From NCBI GenBank assembly GCA_021773835.1, contig JAJFJQ010000020.1, forward strand, positions 114,857 to 178,856: 64,000 bases of DNA, in the 5' to 3' direction. Shown here one piece after another: positions 19,536-28,112 of the stretch; positions within the stretch are counted from its first letter, which is position 1, and each line of letters begins with the position of its first letter. The translations under genes and the position numbers were made by a program. This DNA is from Gammaproteobacteria bacterium. Its GTDB lineage: Bacteria > Pseudomonadota > Gammaproteobacteria > Ga0077536. The notes beneath the pieces are model-generated. The model did no database searches. It saw only the letters and a list, made by a program, of their open reading frames with translations, and had not been told where the DNA came from.

Positions 19536-20050
19536 GACTGTGTACTGCGGGGCGCTGATCCATATCCCACGAATCCTAGCGGTTGCGGAGCGTTCGGATA
19601 GCCAAGTGTCGCCCAAATAGCGGGATCAGAGTAGTAGGACTCAAACGCGTCGACCCGGGTGTGTTCAAAAAAAACGCGTTCCAGCGCGGTCGCCGGCGCA
19701 TCTTCGGCAAGCATGATTATTTGCTCGCGCCGTTCCTCGCCGAGTGCGGCAAAACTTACTGGGTCTCGAGCTTGCGCTTGTTGCTCTAGCCAGCGAGTAC
19801 CAAGTAGTAGCAAACGACGGTAGAGCGCATCGTCTTGCGCCTTCTTCAATAGATGTTTATGTACACCGATGGTTGAGGCCGATGGGCTAATATCGTCTGC
19901 CGGAAGAAGGGTATCCAAATAAGCACGGAGGGTAATGCTAATCGGCTGGTTTTTGTCGCCGACAACTGTGGCCGCAACCAACGGATGCACGTGCGCAGTA
20001 AGTGGCGCGCACAAGCCCAATCGCAATAAGTTTCGCCTAAGATAGTTCAA
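19532..20050 (-). CDS. Gluconate 2-dehydrogenase subunit 3-like protein with Tat signal
   Basis: A 172-aa small subunit. The N-terminus MNYLRRNLLRLGLCAPLTAH has a twin-arginine pair followed by a hydrophobic stretch, that is a Tat export signal. The remainder fits the gluconate 2-dehydrogenase subunit 3 family (AYLDTLLPADDISPSA early, and a tail ending WATLGYPNAPQPLGFVGYG). It is translated just before, and overlaps, the GMC flavoprotein gene; in known systems the small subunit carries the export signal for the folded complex. A haem-c electron-accepting subunit, which usually completes such enzymes, is not present nearby. Confidence 0.85.
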   Translation of the reverse strand: MNYLRRNLLRLGLCAPLTAHVHPLVAATVVGDKNQPISITLRAYLDTLLPADDISPSASTIGVHKHLLKKAQDDALYRRLLLLGTRWLEQQAQARDPVSFAALGEERREQIIMLAEDAPATALERVFFEHTRVDAFESYYSDPAIWATLGYPNAPQPLGFVGYGSAPRSTQS

Positions 20051-20100
20051 GCGGCCAATTTTACCGCCGCGATGAAAATTAGGAACGTGGAGCCGACTTC

Positions 20101-20730
20101 TTACTGGCGTCGTCTTAAGCGTCCGAGTCCCGCCAGTGGCAGCGCTAGGAGCACAATGGCCGGCGGTATCGGTACGAGTGTCAGGCTGGTAGTACCGATT
20201 GCTATCGCTGGAGGATTGCCGGGCGGGTAGTTAAAAGCAATGTACGGGGAACTCGGCACTAATGCGGCGTAGAAAAATTCTTCACTGCTCGGAAAACCCG
20301 CAGTGATGGGATTATCGAAGCTCGCTGTCGTCGTATAAAACGCGGCGGCATCGGAGGTGCCGAATAAGCTTGCGTATGAACCAAAATCGAGGGTCGTTAG
20401 AGACGCGCTGAAACCCGACGTCGGAAGCAGACTGACAATCGACGTGTCGGCGGTCCATTGTGCTTCTGAAATTAATGTCGCTAACCAATCAGTGCGTGTG
20501 GTCGACACGCCGCTTACGTCATCCAAGCCGACGGCAAATCCTTCCATTGGTAAGCTGCCGGGGGCGAGCTCGATATTGAAGTGGCCTTCCAGAGAGATGG
20601 TATTAAAGACTTCGTCCAGCGCCATCACATCAGGAGGGATCGGTGCGAATCCGGCGTTCACCGGGCCGGCTGAAATTGTGAGGACTAACAAGCCGAATAA
20701 ATATAAGGATTTACGGTCCAGGTTCCTCAT
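20101..20730 (-). CDS. Secreted protein with PEP-CTERM/VPLPA-type sorting tail
   Basis: A 209-aa exported protein. It has an N-terminal signal peptide (MRNLDRKSLYLFGLLVLTIS, cleavage near VNA) and a C-terminal tripartite tail: VPIPPA, a hydrophobic helix of about 15 residues, and GRLRRRQ. This is the pattern recognised by exosortases, which cut and attach such proteins during export, often in bacteria that make exopolysaccharide. The middle part is unremarkable and its function unknown. It is on the same strand as the dehydrogenase pair, 50 bp upstream of it. A second protein of this class lies at 36539. No exosortase gene is in the window, so sorting must depend on one elsewhere. Confidence 0.82.
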   Translation of the reverse strand: MRNLDRKSLYLFGLLVLTISAGPVNAGFAPIPPDVMALDEVFNTISLEGHFNIELAPGSLPMEGFAVGLDDVSGVSTTRTDWLATLISEAQWTADTSIVSLLPTSGFSASLTTLDFGSYASLFGTSDAAAFYTTTASFDNPITAGFPSSEEFFYAALVPSSPYIAFNYPPGNPPAIAIGTTSLTLVPIPPAIVLLALPLAGLGRLRRRQ

Positions 20731-20846
20731 CGCTCGTACCCTCCCTTCGTTGACTAGCTATCCCAGTGTACAAGAGTAAATGGTAGTAAAGTGTGAAGTA
20801 TTACAGTTGATCGAGGCGCCAATCCGCGCTGCGGTGGGGCATTCGC

Positions 20847-21911
20847 CTATAAGCCCTGCAACACCGCGGCTTGTTCGCGTAATGATTCCGGCGCGCCTAA
20901 GGCCTGGCGATTAAACCCGATCCGTTTGAACCAGTAATGTAGGCCGAGTAAATCGGTAAATCCGATACCCCCATGGACCTCCGTAGCTGTGCGCGCAACA
21001 AAGGTACCGACTTCAGATATATGCGCTTTTGCTTGGCTTGCGGTGATACTGGCTTCCTCGGGTAATTCGTCCAGCGCGTAGGCGGCATACCACATCATTG
21101 CACGGCACGGTTCGAGCTCCGCGGTCATCTCAGCGCACAGATGCTTCACTGCCTGGAACGACCCGACCACCCGGTCGAATTGTTTACGTTCTTTGGCGTA
21201 AGCCACCGCCGCGTCGAGCATGTGTTGGGCCGCACCAAGCGTATCGGCTACCAACATCACGCGTGCAGCGTCTAACAAACCAGCGACGGTATCCGCATCG
21301 TCGGTCACCGGGGTTGCTGGCGTATTGTCGTAGCGTAATTCCCCGGAGATCCGTGTTCTGTCGATCGTGGTATGGACGAGTTGTTGTAATCCTGGCGCGC
21401 CAGCTTCGACCAGATAGAGTGCTCCATCGGTGGCGGCGACAAGTTGCAATTCGGCTAGCGGATCCAGGACGAACAATGATTTTCCGGAAAGCTTGTTGCC
21501 GATCGCTTGAACGCCGGCGTCACCGCGCCTGCCTGCTAGTTCACTGAAGGCGATTCCGGCGGTGATGCCGCCATCAACCAATCGCGATAAATAGGGGGCC
21601 GCAATTGTGTCATCGACATGTTGCAGCGCCTGCGGTGCGATAACCGCCGAACCGATAAATGGGCTCGGTGCGACGTACCGACCCAGGATCTCGGCAACTA
21701 GCGCGGCATCGAGTAGCGTCAACCCGATCCCGCCTTGATCCTCGGGCAATAGAAGTGAGGTCACGCCGAGATCGGTTAAGCCTTGCCAAATCTCGCGATA
21801 ATCGCTGCCATCGGCGAACAATCGGATCTGGTCTAAGCCGACACGCTCATTCAGATAACGATCGACACTGTCTTGTAATGCAACCTGATCGCTAGAGAGG
21901 CCAAAGTCCAT
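20847..21911 (-). CDS. Acyl-CoA dehydrogenase family protein (short partner)
   Basis: A 354-aa acyl-CoA dehydrogenase homologue, shorter than the usual 380-400 aa. The fold is clear: N-terminal MDFGLSSDQVALQDSVDRYL, a middle domain, and a C-terminal VHGGIGFTDLLGLHYWFKR. It follows the other acyl-CoA dehydrogenase with a one-base TGATG overlap, and GGGAG eight bases before the ATG decides this start. Adjacent pairs of this type, such as the FadE/ChsE pairs of steroid-degrading actinobacteria, form alpha2-beta2 enzymes in which the two subunits share the FAD sites. I infer the same here. The substrate may be a bulky or branched acyl-CoA. Confidence 0.9.
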   Translation of the reverse strand: MDFGLSSDQVALQDSVDRYLNERVGLDQIRLFADGSDYREIWQGLTDLGVTSLLLPEDQGGIGLTLLDAALVAEILGRYVAPSPFIGSAVIAPQALQHVDDTIAAPYLSRLVDGGITAGIAFSELAGRRGDAGVQAIGNKLSGKSLFVLDPLAELQLVAATDGALYLVEAGAPGLQQLVHTTIDRTRISGELRYDNTPATPVTDDADTVAGLLDAARVMLVADTLGAAQHMLDAAVAYAKERKQFDRVVGSFQAVKHLCAEMTAELEPCRAMMWYAAYALDELPEEASITASQAKAHISEVGTFVARTATEVHGGIGFTDLLGLHYWFKRIGFNRQALGAPESLREQAAVLQGL

Positions 21912-23113
21912 CACATTGCTCCCGCCGTCGGTGCTACTTTCGGCTCTTTGGGCATACCTAAGCCACGTTCGCTAATGATGTTTTTTTGAATCTGCGAAGT
22001 GCCGCCACCGATGATGAGGCCTAGATAAAACATGTAGTTCCACTGCCACAGGCCTTCGCCACGTAAATACTCATTGTCGTCATAGCCGAGTCCAAATTCA
22101 CCCATGACGTCGATCGCGAGTTTTTCTAATTCATGACGCAACTCCGTACCTTGCAGTTTGACGATCATGCGCGCGAGCGGCGCAGACTGTTGGTTAAGCT
22201 TCGCCGATAGCAAGCGTAGGTCATTAAAACGCATTGCCATCACCCGCCCTTGAATGCGCATAAGACGATCGCGAAACACCGGCATATCGATCACACGACG
22301 GCCGTCTATTGTTTCCGTTCGCATCAGATCGATCACGCCGTTCAATCGGGTTAAGGCAGCATTTGGATCGCCCAATAATTCGCGTTCGTGTCCAAGGATC
22401 GTATTAGCGACCTGCCAACCCTGTCCGCGCTTGCCGACGATCTGACCGGCTGGCACTCGTACGTCGGTAAAAAATACTTCGTTGAAGTATTTGTTCTCTG
22501 TCATGTCGACCAGCGGCCGTACCTCTATGCCAGGCGTGTCCATCGAAAACAGCAAAAAAGAGATCCCATCATGTTTCGGTGCATCGGGCTCTGTACGCAC
22601 GAGGCAAAACATCCAATCGGCAATGTGTGCGCTACTCGTCCAGATCTTGCTGCCATTGATCACCCATTCATCGCCATCGAGATAGGCATTCGTTTTGAGG
22701 CTTGCGAGATCACTGCCGGCATTTGGCTCCGAATACCCTTGGCACCAGAGCATCTCGCCCAGCAAGGTCGGTGGAATAATGGATTGCCGCTGCTCTTCGG
22801 TTCCAAGCTCGAGCAGTGTTGGAATAAGCATTGCGATACCTTGCCCGCCAAATCCGGCCGTTGCTTTTGCGGCCGCAAATTCATCGGCCAAAATACGAGA
22901 AATAAGGATGTCCGGTTCGGCGCCGTAGCCGCCGTAGCGCTTGGGAACCGTACGAGAGGTGTAGCCGAGTTCGAGCAACTTACGCTGCCAGGCGACGGCC
23001 TTCGCAGAGCGGTAGTCGCGCTGGTTCGATGGCGCATCAACGGCATGTTTGGCGAGAAACGACCTTACTTCGGCGCGAAATCGCTCGTAATCGGTACCGT
23101 ATGATATATCCAT
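21911..23113 (-). CDS. Acyl-CoA dehydrogenase family protein (long partner)
   Basis: A 400-aa acyl-CoA dehydrogenase. Recognisable segments are MLWCQGYSEPNAGSDLASLK (substrate/FAD loop), INGSKIWTSSAHIADW and the C-terminal IIGGGTSQIQKNIISERGLG. The last segment is the usual end of heteromeric FadE-type subunits. It introduces a double bond at the alpha-beta position of an acyl-CoA. It is the first gene of a two-gene operon with the overlapping dehydrogenase downstream, so equal amounts of the two subunits are expected. The enzyme is divergent from the methyltransferase gene at 23351, and 237 bp between them include a long palindrome. Confidence 0.92.
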   Translation of the reverse strand: MDISYGTDYERFRAEVRSFLAKHAVDAPSNQRDYRSAKAVAWQRKLLELGYTSRTVPKRYGGYGAEPDILISRILADEFAAAKATAGFGGQGIAMLIPTLLELGTEEQRQSIIPPTLLGEMLWCQGYSEPNAGSDLASLKTNAYLDGDEWVINGSKIWTSSAHIADWMFCLVRTEPDAPKHDGISFLLFSMDTPGIEVRPLVDMTENKYFNEVFFTDVRVPAGQIVGKRGQGWQVANTILGHERELLGDPNAALTRLNGVIDLMRTETIDGRRVIDMPVFRDRLMRIQGRVMAMRFNDLRLLSAKLNQQSAPLARMIVKLQGTELRHELEKLAIDVMGEFGLGYDDNEYLRGEGLWQWNYMFYLGLIIGGGTSQIQKNIISERGLGMPKEPKVAPTAGAM

Positions 23114-23270
23114 GCGTTGTCCTAAAAGCGACTGGACCTAGAGATTAAGGGATCAATGGGGTCGGTGACAAAAGGATATCGAGGAGATCCAAATTCAATA
23201 TCTACGGGACATTTACAAGTTCAGCATCGATCTCGGAATTAGATCGGCAGGGTGGTCCGTTTCCCGGTAA

Positions 23271-23310
23271 AATCGAACTGTATCGCGACGTCGCGATCGC
23301 AGTTTCGATT
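23271..23310. promoter_or_regulatory. 40-bp imperfect palindrome, possible operator
   Basis: The centre ATCGCGACGTCGCGAT (23282-23297) is a perfect 16-bp palindrome. The flanks AATCGAACTG (left) and CAGTTTCGATT (right) continue the symmetry with one-base bulges. It sits about 40 bp before the start of the methyltransferase gene, in the divergent gap to the acyl-CoA dehydrogenase pair. A dimeric repressor site is the simplest reading; an RNA hairpin is the alternative. No regulator gene is nearby. Confidence 0.45.
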
Positions 23311-23350
23311 GTCCGAAGCAACACCAAATTCCTGAGGAGGAAGGTAGCGC

Positions 23351-24424
23351 ATGGCAAATTCGACCGCGTTTGATAAAGAACGCGCCAAGGCTTTTACGAA
23401 CCAGGTCCTCGGCGATATGGCCGGTACAGTGGCGATGCACTTGTGTGTGATCGGTGATCGCTTGGGCCTGTTTAAGGATCTGGTCGACAATGGACCAGCC
23501 GACGCATCGACGTTTGCGACGCGGAACCAGATCGACGAGCGCTACGCCCTCGAATGGTTGGAAGCGCTCGCCGCGGCAGGGTATCTTGAGTTCGACCTAG
23601 CGTCGTCCCAGTTCGCGCTACCGGCGGAACATGCACGCCCCTTGTCGGAGGACACCCACCCGCTTTATCAGGGCAATCTCCAAAACCTCCTTGCCTACAG
23701 TTTTGCGCCGCTGGAAAAACTGACCGAAGCATTCAGAAACGGTGGTGGGGTCGCGCAATCCAATTTCCCACCTGACTTTTACGACACCATGCAGCGCTCC
23801 AGTGGTTTGCGTTATGAGAATTTTTTGCTCGACATGTGGCTACCCGACATGCCCGACGTCGTCGCGATGCTCGAGCGCGGAGTTGACGTGGCGGATGTCG
23901 GATGCGGACAGGGAACGGCACTCGCATTGATGGCAAAGGCCTTTCCGAAATCTCAATTCTGGGGTTACGACGCGTTTGCGCCGCAGATCGAAGGCGCGGC
24001 CGCCAACGCTAGTGCGCGCGGAGTGGGATCTAATGCCCGCTTCGAGATATTGGACGCGAGCGGTGAGTTGCCGCGCGACTTTGATATCATTTTCACCTTC
24101 GATGTGATCCACGATATGGCACGACCACGTGAGGGACTCGCCAACATTAGGCGTCACCTGAAGCCCGGTGGGATCTATGTGTTGCAAGAAATCACGGCGG
24201 CCGATGAGCGCCATGAGAACCGTGGCCCGGTAGCGACGATAAAATACGGCATGAGTCTGACTTATTGTATGACCACCTCACTTGCTAACCACGGCGAAGG
24301 TTTGGGCACCTTGGGCATGTCGGAAAAAGTAACCCGCGAACTTTGCCTGGAGGCTGGGTTTGGCGAGGTACGCAAACTGCCATGCAGCAATGACTTCACA
24401 TCGTTGTTCGAAGTGAGTCAGTAA
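23351..24424 (+). CDS. Class I SAM-dependent methyltransferase with N-terminal winged-helix domain
   Basis: A 357-aa enzyme. Residues about 15-100 look like the winged-helix dimerisation domain of small-molecule O-methyltransferases (GDRLGLFKDLVDNGPADAST). SAM motif I is VADVGCGQGTALALMAKAFP at about residue 180, followed by the acidic residue in FWGYDAF. The later IIFTFDVIHDMARP and LKPGGIYVLQEI are motifs II and III. It probably methylates a small aromatic or lipid-like molecule; the substrate is unknown. GAGGAGGAAGG just before the ATG is a very strong ribosome site. It is followed on the same strand by a Baeyer-Villiger-type monooxygenase with an 88-bp gap. Confidence 0.87.
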   Translation: MANSTAFDKERAKAFTNQVLGDMAGTVAMHLCVIGDRLGLFKDLVDNGPADASTFATRNQIDERYALEWLEALAAAGYLEFDLASSQFALPAEHARPLSEDTHPLYQGNLQNLLAYSFAPLEKLTEAFRNGGGVAQSNFPPDFYDTMQRSSGLRYENFLLDMWLPDMPDVVAMLERGVDVADVGCGQGTALALMAKAFPKSQFWGYDAFAPQIEGAAANASARGVGSNARFEILDASGELPRDFDIIFTFDVIHDMARPREGLANIRRHLKPGGIYVLQEITAADERHENRGPVATIKYGMSLTYCMTTSLANHGEGLGTLGMSEKVTRELCLEAGFGEVRKLPCSNDFTSLFEVSQ

Positions 24425-24512
24425 ACGATATAACAAGGTCACTGAATTAAGTATTAAAACTCAGATGCAAGCGAAGCTAAATTTGCGAGTCATAGACCAA
24501 GAGGGATAAAAC

Positions 24513-26162
24513 GTGAGCGCAGTCAAATCAGATCAAGGTCCAGCATCGCATTCCGATAATAATTTCGATGTATTAATTGTCGGGGCGGGGTTTTCTGGAC
24601 TCTATCTTTTAGACCAATTGCGAGAGCAAGGCTTTAATGTCCATTTGGTGGAAGCTGGTGGTGGCGTCGGCGGAATATGGCATTGGAATTGTTACCCGGG
24701 TGCACGGGTCGATACGGTGTGCAATATTTACCAGTTTTCACGGGAAGATCTGTGGCGTGAATGGGAGTGGAGCGAACGTTTCCCTGGGTACGCAGAAATG
24801 CGCGAGTACTTCGAGTTTGTCGATCGGAAGCTCGATTTGAGTCGCGATATCACGTTCGACACGCGGGTGCGACGGGCCCGCTTCGACGAACAAGCTAAGG
24901 CTTGGACGGTCGAAACCGACTCGGCCGAAAGCAACATGGCGAACGTTAAGGCAAATTACCTTTTAATTTGCACCGGTTTTGGTTCCATTCCTTACACCCC
25001 GCCATTTGATGGTCTCGATTCGTTTAACGGTGAATGTCATCACACGGGACTGTGGCCGCAGTCAGGTCTCGACTTCAGCGGACAGCGGGTCGGCGTTATC
25101 GGCACGGGTGCTAGCGGCGTCCAAGTTGCGCAGGAGGCGAGCCGTGTAGCGAGTGAATTGACGGTGTTCCAACGCACGCCGAACCTATGCCTACCCATGC
25201 AACAGCAACAACTCGATACAGCCGCCAATGAGCGCATGCGCAGCAGTTACGGTGAATCATTCGCCCGTCGTGCACAGTGCTTTGCAGGCTCCGATTTCGA
25301 TTTTGACCCACGCTCGGCGCTGGATGTTTCCCCCGAAGAGCGCAATGCGCTATACGAGAGCTTGTGGGAAAAAGGTGGATTTTGGTTTTGGCTCGCAACT
25401 TTCTCAGACGTCCTAAGTAACGAAGCCGCCAATCGCACTGCCTATGATTTCTGGCGCGACAAGGTCAGGGCACGGATCACGGATGCGTCGGTGGCACAAA
25501 TCTTGGCACCCACCGAGCCGCCACACCCGTTCGGCACCAAACGGCCATCGCTGGAGCAGTGGTACTACGACATGTTCAACGATGACCACGTCCGCTTGGT
25601 CGATATGAAGCAATCGCCTATCGTTAAGGTCACGCCGCGTGGCGTCACCACCACAGATGGTGAATTCGAACTCGATATCTTGATCCTTGCGACCGGCTAC
25701 GACGCAGTAACCGGTGGACTGACTAAAATCGATATTCGCGGTATCGACGGCACCAGCATCGCAGACAAATGGGCAAACGGCGTACTCACCTATCAAGGCC
25801 TCGCGAGTGCCGGCTTCCCGAACCTGTTGTTTGGTTACGGACCGCAGTCGCCGAGTGGATTTTGTAATGGACCAACGAGTGCTGAGTTCCAGGGCGATCA
25901 CATCGTCGAATGCCTCGCATACATGCGCGAGCAGGGGCTGTCGAGGATTGAAGCAACGCCGGAGGCAGAGGAGGCGTGGCGGAAAGAATGTATGGATCTG
26001 GTCGAGCCAACGCTGTTCCCGCAGGCTGACTCTTGGTACATGGGCGCTAACATTCCGGGCAAACAGCGCGAGATCCTGATGTACACGGGCGGTATCCCGA
26101 TGTACATGGCGACAATCGGAGAATCCGCCGCGAACGGGTATGCGGGCTACACCTTAAGTTAA
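24513..26162 (+). CDS. Flavin-containing Baeyer-Villiger-type monooxygenase
   Basis: A 549-aa flavoprotein. The FAD motif GAGFSGLYLLDQLREQG lies near residue 30, and the NADPH Rossmann motif GVIGTGASGVQVAQEA near residue 190. Between them is FNGECHHTGLWP, which matches the Baeyer-Villiger fingerprint FxGxxxHxxxWP. GVGGIWHWNCYPGARVD is typical of the cyclohexanone/phenylacetone monooxygenase branch. It inserts an oxygen next to a ketone, giving an ester or lactone, with NADPH and O2. The context of a methyltransferase upstream and a Rieske oxygenase nearby suggests modification of a cyclic compound. The gene ends directly at a repeat element (26166-26434). Confidence 0.9.
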   Translation: MSAVKSDQGPASHSDNNFDVLIVGAGFSGLYLLDQLREQGFNVHLVEAGGGVGGIWHWNCYPGARVDTVCNIYQFSREDLWREWEWSERFPGYAEMREYFEFVDRKLDLSRDITFDTRVRRARFDEQAKAWTVETDSAESNMANVKANYLLICTGFGSIPYTPPFDGLDSFNGECHHTGLWPQSGLDFSGQRVGVIGTGASGVQVAQEASRVASELTVFQRTPNLCLPMQQQQLDTAANERMRSSYGESFARRAQCFAGSDFDFDPRSALDVSPEERNALYESLWEKGGFWFWLATFSDVLSNEAANRTAYDFWRDKVRARITDASVAQILAPTEPPHPFGTKRPSLEQWYYDMFNDDHVRLVDMKQSPIVKVTPRGVTTTDGEFELDILILATGYDAVTGGLTKIDIRGIDGTSIADKWANGVLTYQGLASAGFPNLLFGYGPQSPSGFCNGPTSAEFQGDHIVECLAYMREQGLSRIEATPEAEEAWRKECMDLVEPTLFPQADSWYMGANIPGKQREILMYTGGIPMYMATIGESAANGYAGYTLS

Positions 26163-26165
26163 AAC

Positions 26166-26434
26166 GGGGACAGACCACGGTTTAACCGTTGCCGGTATCC
26201 AACCGGCGTTGGCACTGGGTCCTGTTATGTAGTTTTCTCCGATGCCTGTCGTCGGCGGTATAGAAACAAGCCGAGCGATTATTTCCGCGCTGAATAATGT
26301 GCCAGGGTATACAGGCAACGGCGAGTCGAGCACGTCGTGGCATAGTGAACCTCCGTGTTCACAGGCATAGGGATCGCTAGGTTACCAATTACTAAGCGGT
26401 AGCGCAGCGCTTACGAAACCCGTGGTCTGTCCCC
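26166..26434. repeat. 269-bp element with 15-bp perfect terminal inverted repeats (MITE-like)
   Basis: The left end GGGGACAGACCACGG (26166-26180) is the exact inverse of the right end CCGTGGTCTGTCCCC (26420-26434). Just inside, TTT and AAAC continue with one offset. The interior has no convincing reading frame but contains small hairpins, for example GTGAAC-CTCCGT-GTTCAC. It lies exactly between two convergent genes, with 3 bp to the BVMO stop and 2 bp to the next stop. The same GGGGACAGACCACG string recurs at 28149-28162. It looks like a non-autonomous element or a REP-type cassette mobilised in trans. Confidence 0.75.
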
Positions 26435-26436
26435 TA

Positions 26437-26772
26437 TTAGGGTATCGGTCCGTAGGGAGAGAACGGCGTGAATCGCGCACTGTCAAACCCATTGGGAACA
26501 GCAGGCTCACCGAAACGTTCCACGCAGTTCGAGACTTCGGCAAGCGAGAGGGTCAGGTTGAACAGCTTTTGTGCGTCTTCCGGCATATCGTCCAGCGGAA
26601 AACTATCGAGATAGGTTAACGCGTCGTGTATTTGTGACAGCATAGCGTCGTAGAATTCTTGGATCTCTTCCATCGTGCTGGTGATCCGTATGTTATTGCG
26701 TTCACGTTCTGTTCCCAAGCTCCACTGCTCGACAAACGGTTCAAGTTTGCTGAAAGGTTGTGGCAACTGCAT
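26437..26772 (-). CDS. Hypothetical small protein linked to Rieske oxygenase
   Basis: A 111-aa acidic, helical protein that I do not recognise. It has no signal peptide or membrane segment. The central part (ITSTMEEIQEFYDAMLSQIHDALTY in two helices, then FPLDDMPEDAQKLFNLTLSLAE) suggests a helical bundle. The C-terminal end is rich in Pro and Phe. GGAGG eight bases before the ATG decides the start over a TTG two codons upstream. It follows the Rieske oxygenase by 25 bp on the same strand, so it is probably a small accessory or assembly factor of that oxygenase, although this is only inferred from position. Confidence 0.7.
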   Translation of the reverse strand: MQLPQPFSKLEPFVEQWSLGTERERNNIRITSTMEEIQEFYDAMLSQIHDALTYLDSFPLDDMPEDAQKLFNLTLSLAEVSNCVERFGEPAVPNGFDSARFTPFSPYGPIP

Positions 26773-26797
26773 CTTCAATACCTCCGCTTAAACTTGT

Positions 26798-28012
26798 TTA
26801 GTCTGTGCGACCCACGTGGTCGTTAACGACTTTCATATGGTGGCGCACGCAAACCTCGCTATCGCCTAAAAGGATATTTCGCCGCGCGGTGCCCGCCGCG
26901 CTCGCCACCCCTGCTTGAGTCTGTTCCATCATGTGCAGGTCTTCATGCAAGATATCTCTCAATAAGGCACGACTGTATTCGTGCGAAAATCGCTCCGAGG
27001 CATTTCGTGGCGGGGCGTAGTAGTTTTTCATTTCGTAGAATGTCCTATCCGGAGCTAACGGCCAGAAGTTGTAAGTGAAGTACCACCCTGACGCCACATC
27101 CACAAAGAAGTTCGGGAAGATAACGTTAATGTCGAGGGACCAATCCTTAGCGCCGGAGGGGTTTGAACCACGGCCAGAACCAACACCGCCTTGTGAAACT
27201 TGGGGGGTGTGCGAGCCAGCAACCGCTTCGACCGGGGTCATTTTAAAGTCGGGATTCCCTAATATCGAAAGCGTATGGTGACGTTTATCGAGTTTGGCCC
27301 ACAAGGGCCGGCCGAACATATTATCCTTGTCTCGAAATGAGTTCCCTGACGAAGGGTGAACGAACGCCACATGGTAAACCTCATTAAAGGCAGACACGCC
27401 GAGTTTCCAGTTGGCCTTCAACTCGCCCCGGTAGGCATAGCACGCTGTCATATCTTTGAACGGAAATTCCGCGAGCCGATCGCCCATCTCGCCCAGGTAC
27501 TCAAGCAGAGTCTCTTCCGGATTCGGATCCAAGTTGAGAAAGATGAACCCCTGCCAGATGTCCACGGCCACCGGGGACAGGCCGCGCTCTTTCTTATTCA
27601 GATCGAAGAAAGTCTCTTCATCCGGCACGCCCCTAAGCTGACCAGAATTGTCGTACGACCATCCGTGGAACTTACAGCTGAACGTTTGGCACGAGCCGTC
27701 GTTCGTCCACACGAGCTTGTTCATCCTGTGTGCGCAAACATTATGGAAACCCCGGATCACACCATCGTTGCCGCGAACGATGAGAATTGACACGCCGCAG
27801 TTGGGGATTTCCTGCACGAAGTAGTCACCTGCTGCAGGGATTTGCTCTTCGCGGCCAACGTTGAGCCATGAGCGACGAAAAATCGTGTCACGTTCCCGAT
27901 CGAAGTATTCCTGTGACAGGTACGGCTCGATCGACACCGGCCCCGTACCTAGCTCCGGGTAATCCAACGTCCATCGTCGATCGTAGAGTTCGATATTTTC
28001 TGCTTCTTGCAT
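26798..28012 (-). CDS. Rieske [2Fe-2S] ring-hydroxylating oxygenase, alpha subunit
   Basis: A 404-aa oxygenase. The Rieske cluster motif is CAH then 17 residues then CKFH (near residues 90-115). The catalytic domain shows the mononuclear-iron region NEVYHVAFVHPS with two His ligands, and a later acidic ligand in LHEDLHMMEQ. The usual bridging Asp before the first His is Glu here, as in carnitine-monooxygenase-like members. It activates O2 to hydroxylate an aromatic or quaternary-amine substrate. No ferredoxin or reductase gene is adjacent, so electrons must come from a protein coded elsewhere. GAGGAAACTAGC before the ATG supports the start. Confidence 0.92.
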   Translation of the reverse strand: MQEAENIELYDRRWTLDYPELGTGPVSIEPYLSQEYFDRERDTIFRRSWLNVGREEQIPAAGDYFVQEIPNCGVSILIVRGNDGVIRGFHNVCAHRMNKLVWTNDGSCQTFSCKFHGWSYDNSGQLRGVPDEETFFDLNKKERGLSPVAVDIWQGFIFLNLDPNPEETLLEYLGEMGDRLAEFPFKDMTACYAYRGELKANWKLGVSAFNEVYHVAFVHPSSGNSFRDKDNMFGRPLWAKLDKRHHTLSILGNPDFKMTPVEAVAGSHTPQVSQGGVGSGRGSNPSGAKDWSLDINVIFPNFFVDVASGWYFTYNFWPLAPDRTFYEMKNYYAPPRNASERFSHEYSRALLRDILHEDLHMMEQTQAGVASAAGTARRNILLGDSEVCVRHHMKVVNDHVGRTD

Positions 28013-28112
28013 GCTAGTTTCCTCTAGACATTTTTGAAGTCTCGGTCATGACCGTTCAAAGGCTAGGACCGTTAACGGCGTATTTTTGCACTGCTCCGGG
28101 GAGGATACCGTA

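Noticed and set aside
23152..23167. AATGGGGTCGGTG, found again at 36547 in the VPLPA-CTERM signal peptide
   Set aside because: Thirteen shared bases between a gap and a coding region without further symmetry; chance is sufficient.
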